Assembly: GCF_016106035.1 (NCBI RefSeq)
Contig: NZ_JADKPZ010000009.1
Coordinates: forward strand, 1-64,000
From: Arcobacter vandammei
GTDB taxonomy: Bacteria > Campylobacterota > Campylobacteria > Campylobacterales > Arcobacteraceae
DNA length: 64,000 nucleotides
Direction of reading: 5' to 3'
Each line of letters opens with the position of its first letter. The stretch's first letter is position 1. Below are positions 62,786-64,000 of this stretch, one piece after another. Below the pieces are notes generated by a model. It was not told where the DNA came from, did no database searches, and worked only from the letters and a program-made list of their open reading frames with translations. The position numbers and the translations under genes were made by a program.

Positions 62786-64000
62786 TATGTGCTCACATCA
62801 AAATTGTAATTTAAAACCATACAAAACTTTAGAAAAATGTGTATTGCATTGCTCTAAAAATGATTATCAAAATGATAGAAGTAGTGGGCTTTTATCTGAA
62901 TTTTATAAAGAGTTAAAAGAGTACACTTTAAATGAAATTTTTAAAGATAGTGATTTCTTAGATAAAGAAATTGATAAACAACTTTCAAGAGATGATATAA
63001 AAAAGTATTTAGATAAAGATTATTTTCCAAAAATAGAAGATTTAGATTATGATGATACAAATAGAAAAATCTATTTTAAATTAAAATTATCACAAATTTA
63101 TTTCTCAAACATACATTTTCCAAAAAGAGATAGTAGAGATAGATTTGATTATCAAAAAATCTTAAATCTTTTTGGGCAAATTCATTTTGATTATTGTGAG
63201 TTTTATTTATCTTCATTGGACTTAAAAGGCACGGAACTATTTTTTCAAGATTGTACTTTTCATAGAAGATGGAGCTTAAAAGATTATAATGTTTTAGAAA
63301 ATATAGATGATGTGATATATCAAACCTGTATATTTAAAGATGAAATTTCAAATTACTCTCCAGATGAAAATAAAAAATATTATAAAATTAAATCAAATCA
63401 ATTTGACTATACTTGTAAATTTGAAAAAAGTTTAAATTTACGAAATGTTAAATTTGATGGATTGTTATTTAGTACAGCTCAAGGAAATTATTTAGAAGAA
63501 AAGCTAAAGATAGAAGAAGTAAGATTAGAAAATTGTGTTTTTAATAGTAAAGTGATACTCAATAGATTTAAAATAGACAAATTTACTATTAAAAATACAA
63601 TATTTAAAAATAAATTTGAATTTAAAGAAAACTATATAAAAATGTTAGAAATAGACAACTCAAATTTCAAAAAACTCACAGATTTTTATTCTTCAAAATT
63701 TGAAGAATTTAGAGTATTCAAAAGTATTTTTGATGATTTTGTGGGATTTGAAAAGTGTGAGTTTGGTAGTAAAAATATAATAGATGAAAAACATATAGCA
63801 AACTTTACTTATGCTACATTTTTAAATTTTGTTAATTTTAGAAATACTATATTTTATAGTGGATTAAATCTTGAAAATACAAATCTAAAAGAGACACCAA
63901 ACTTTTTAAAAAGCAGTATTGAGTTAAAACATACAAATAGAGAAACTATAAGAATAGTAAAACACTCATTTGAAAAAATAGGAAATACAATAGAGGGAAA
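62775..64000 (+). CDS. Pentapeptide-repeat-like beta-helix protein, 3' end outside the window
   Basis: An open frame from ATG at 62775 (or 62787) runs without a stop to the window edge, giving at least 408 residues. The N-terminus is cysteine-rich (CSHQNCNL, EKCVLHCSK), possibly a small zinc site. From about residue 130 it shows loose repeats of short strands with Phe every five to twenty residues (e.g. FDYCEFYLSSLDLKGTELFF, NLENTNLKETPNF), like degenerate pentapeptide-repeat proteins. The last residues (NRETIRIVKHSFEKIGNTIE) match a region I associate with Campylobacter pentapeptide proteins before C-terminal membrane segments. Substrate or target unknown. Confidence 0.65.
   Translation, partial: MSNNMCSHQNCNLKPYKTLEKCVLHCSKNDYQNDRSSGLLSEFYKELKEYTLNEIFKDSDFLDKEIDKQLSRDDIKKYLDKDYFPKIEDLDYDDTNRKIYFKLKLSQIYFSNIHFPKRDSRDRFDYQKILNLFGQIHFDYCEFYLSSLDLKGTELFFQDCTFHRRWSLKDYNVLENIDDVIYQTCIFKDEISNYSPDENKKYYKIKSNQFDYTCKFEKSLNLRNVKFDGLLFSTAQGNYLEEKLKIEEVRLENCVFNSKVILNRFKIDKFTIKNTIFKNKFEFKENYIKMLEIDNSNFKKLTDFYSSKFEEFRVFKSIFDDFVGFEKCEFGSKNIIDEKHIANFTYATFLNFVNFRNTIFYSGLNLENTNLKETPNFLKSSIELKHTNRETIRIVKHSFEKIGNTIEG

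Overview
The window is AT-rich chromosomal DNA (my estimate is about 27% G+C) from a member of the Campylobacterota, most likely Arcobacter/Aliarcobacter. Several things point there. The gene blocks tlyA-ribF-cmoA, murA-EamA, kdsA-ribH-nusB-pyrF, ferredoxin-ppx and waaC...waaF are arranged as in Campylobacter and its relatives. A PgbA-type protein, a CheV protein and a NifU-type protein resemble those of Helicobacter/Campylobacter. There is also a class D beta-lactamase of the kind known from Aliarcobacter. TTG starts are common and most genes sit in tight, overlapping operons.

Layout. Positions 1-67: edge of a transposase-like gene. 147-6106 (minus): tlyA-ribF-cmoA-bcp-pgbA-like-glcD-yihY, largely housekeeping. 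6121-11155: yigZ and an orphan secretin on plus, then murA, a DUF5644-like protein and a membrane-anchored HNH-like protein on minus. 11259-16682 (plus): EamA transporter, kdsA, a sensor diguanylate cyclase, ribH-nusB-pyrF, with a YdhR-like gene on minus. 16765-17473: seven tRNA genes. 17558-18600: two unknown genes. 18701-22878: radical SAM, EI24, IMPase-family, ferredoxin and ppx genes.

22875-43386 is a long lipopolysaccharide (LPS/LOS) locus bounded by waaC and waaF. It holds a late lipid A acyltransferase, two kinase-like proteins, DgkA, an LtaS/EptA-type transferase, an O-antigen ligase-like protein, the complete dTDP-L-rhamnose pathway (rmlA, C, D, B), at least six more glycosyltransferases, a polysaccharide deacetylase, a possible membrane-bound glycoside hydrolase and an AlbA_2 regulator. 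No flippase or polymerase gene is visible in the window.

43408-49779 is the iron-sulfur cluster region: sufBCDSE-sufT on minus, divergent from a NifU-like gene whose scaffold cysteines are lost. 49857-64000 is a mixed region: CBS protein, diguanylate cyclase, argH, cheV, tcdA, greA, LpxH-like phosphatase, RhuM-Fic fusion, OXA-type beta-lactamase, uvrB, a broken Cache-sensor gene, nth, and the start of a beta-helix (pentapeptide-like) protein that runs off the end.

The most notable observations are: a 60-bp, in-frame, multi-palindromic insertion in rmlB bounded by 8-bp direct repeats, with a second unrelated insertion in the same gene; a G7 tract inside an LPS glycosyltransferase gene, suggesting phase variation; a radical SAM gene whose start codon must be AUA or AUU; a NifU-like protein with an intact carrier half but a dead scaffold domain; and a repeated operator-like motif between suf and nifU. 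No phage, CRISPR array, rRNA operon or complete insertion sequence was seen.
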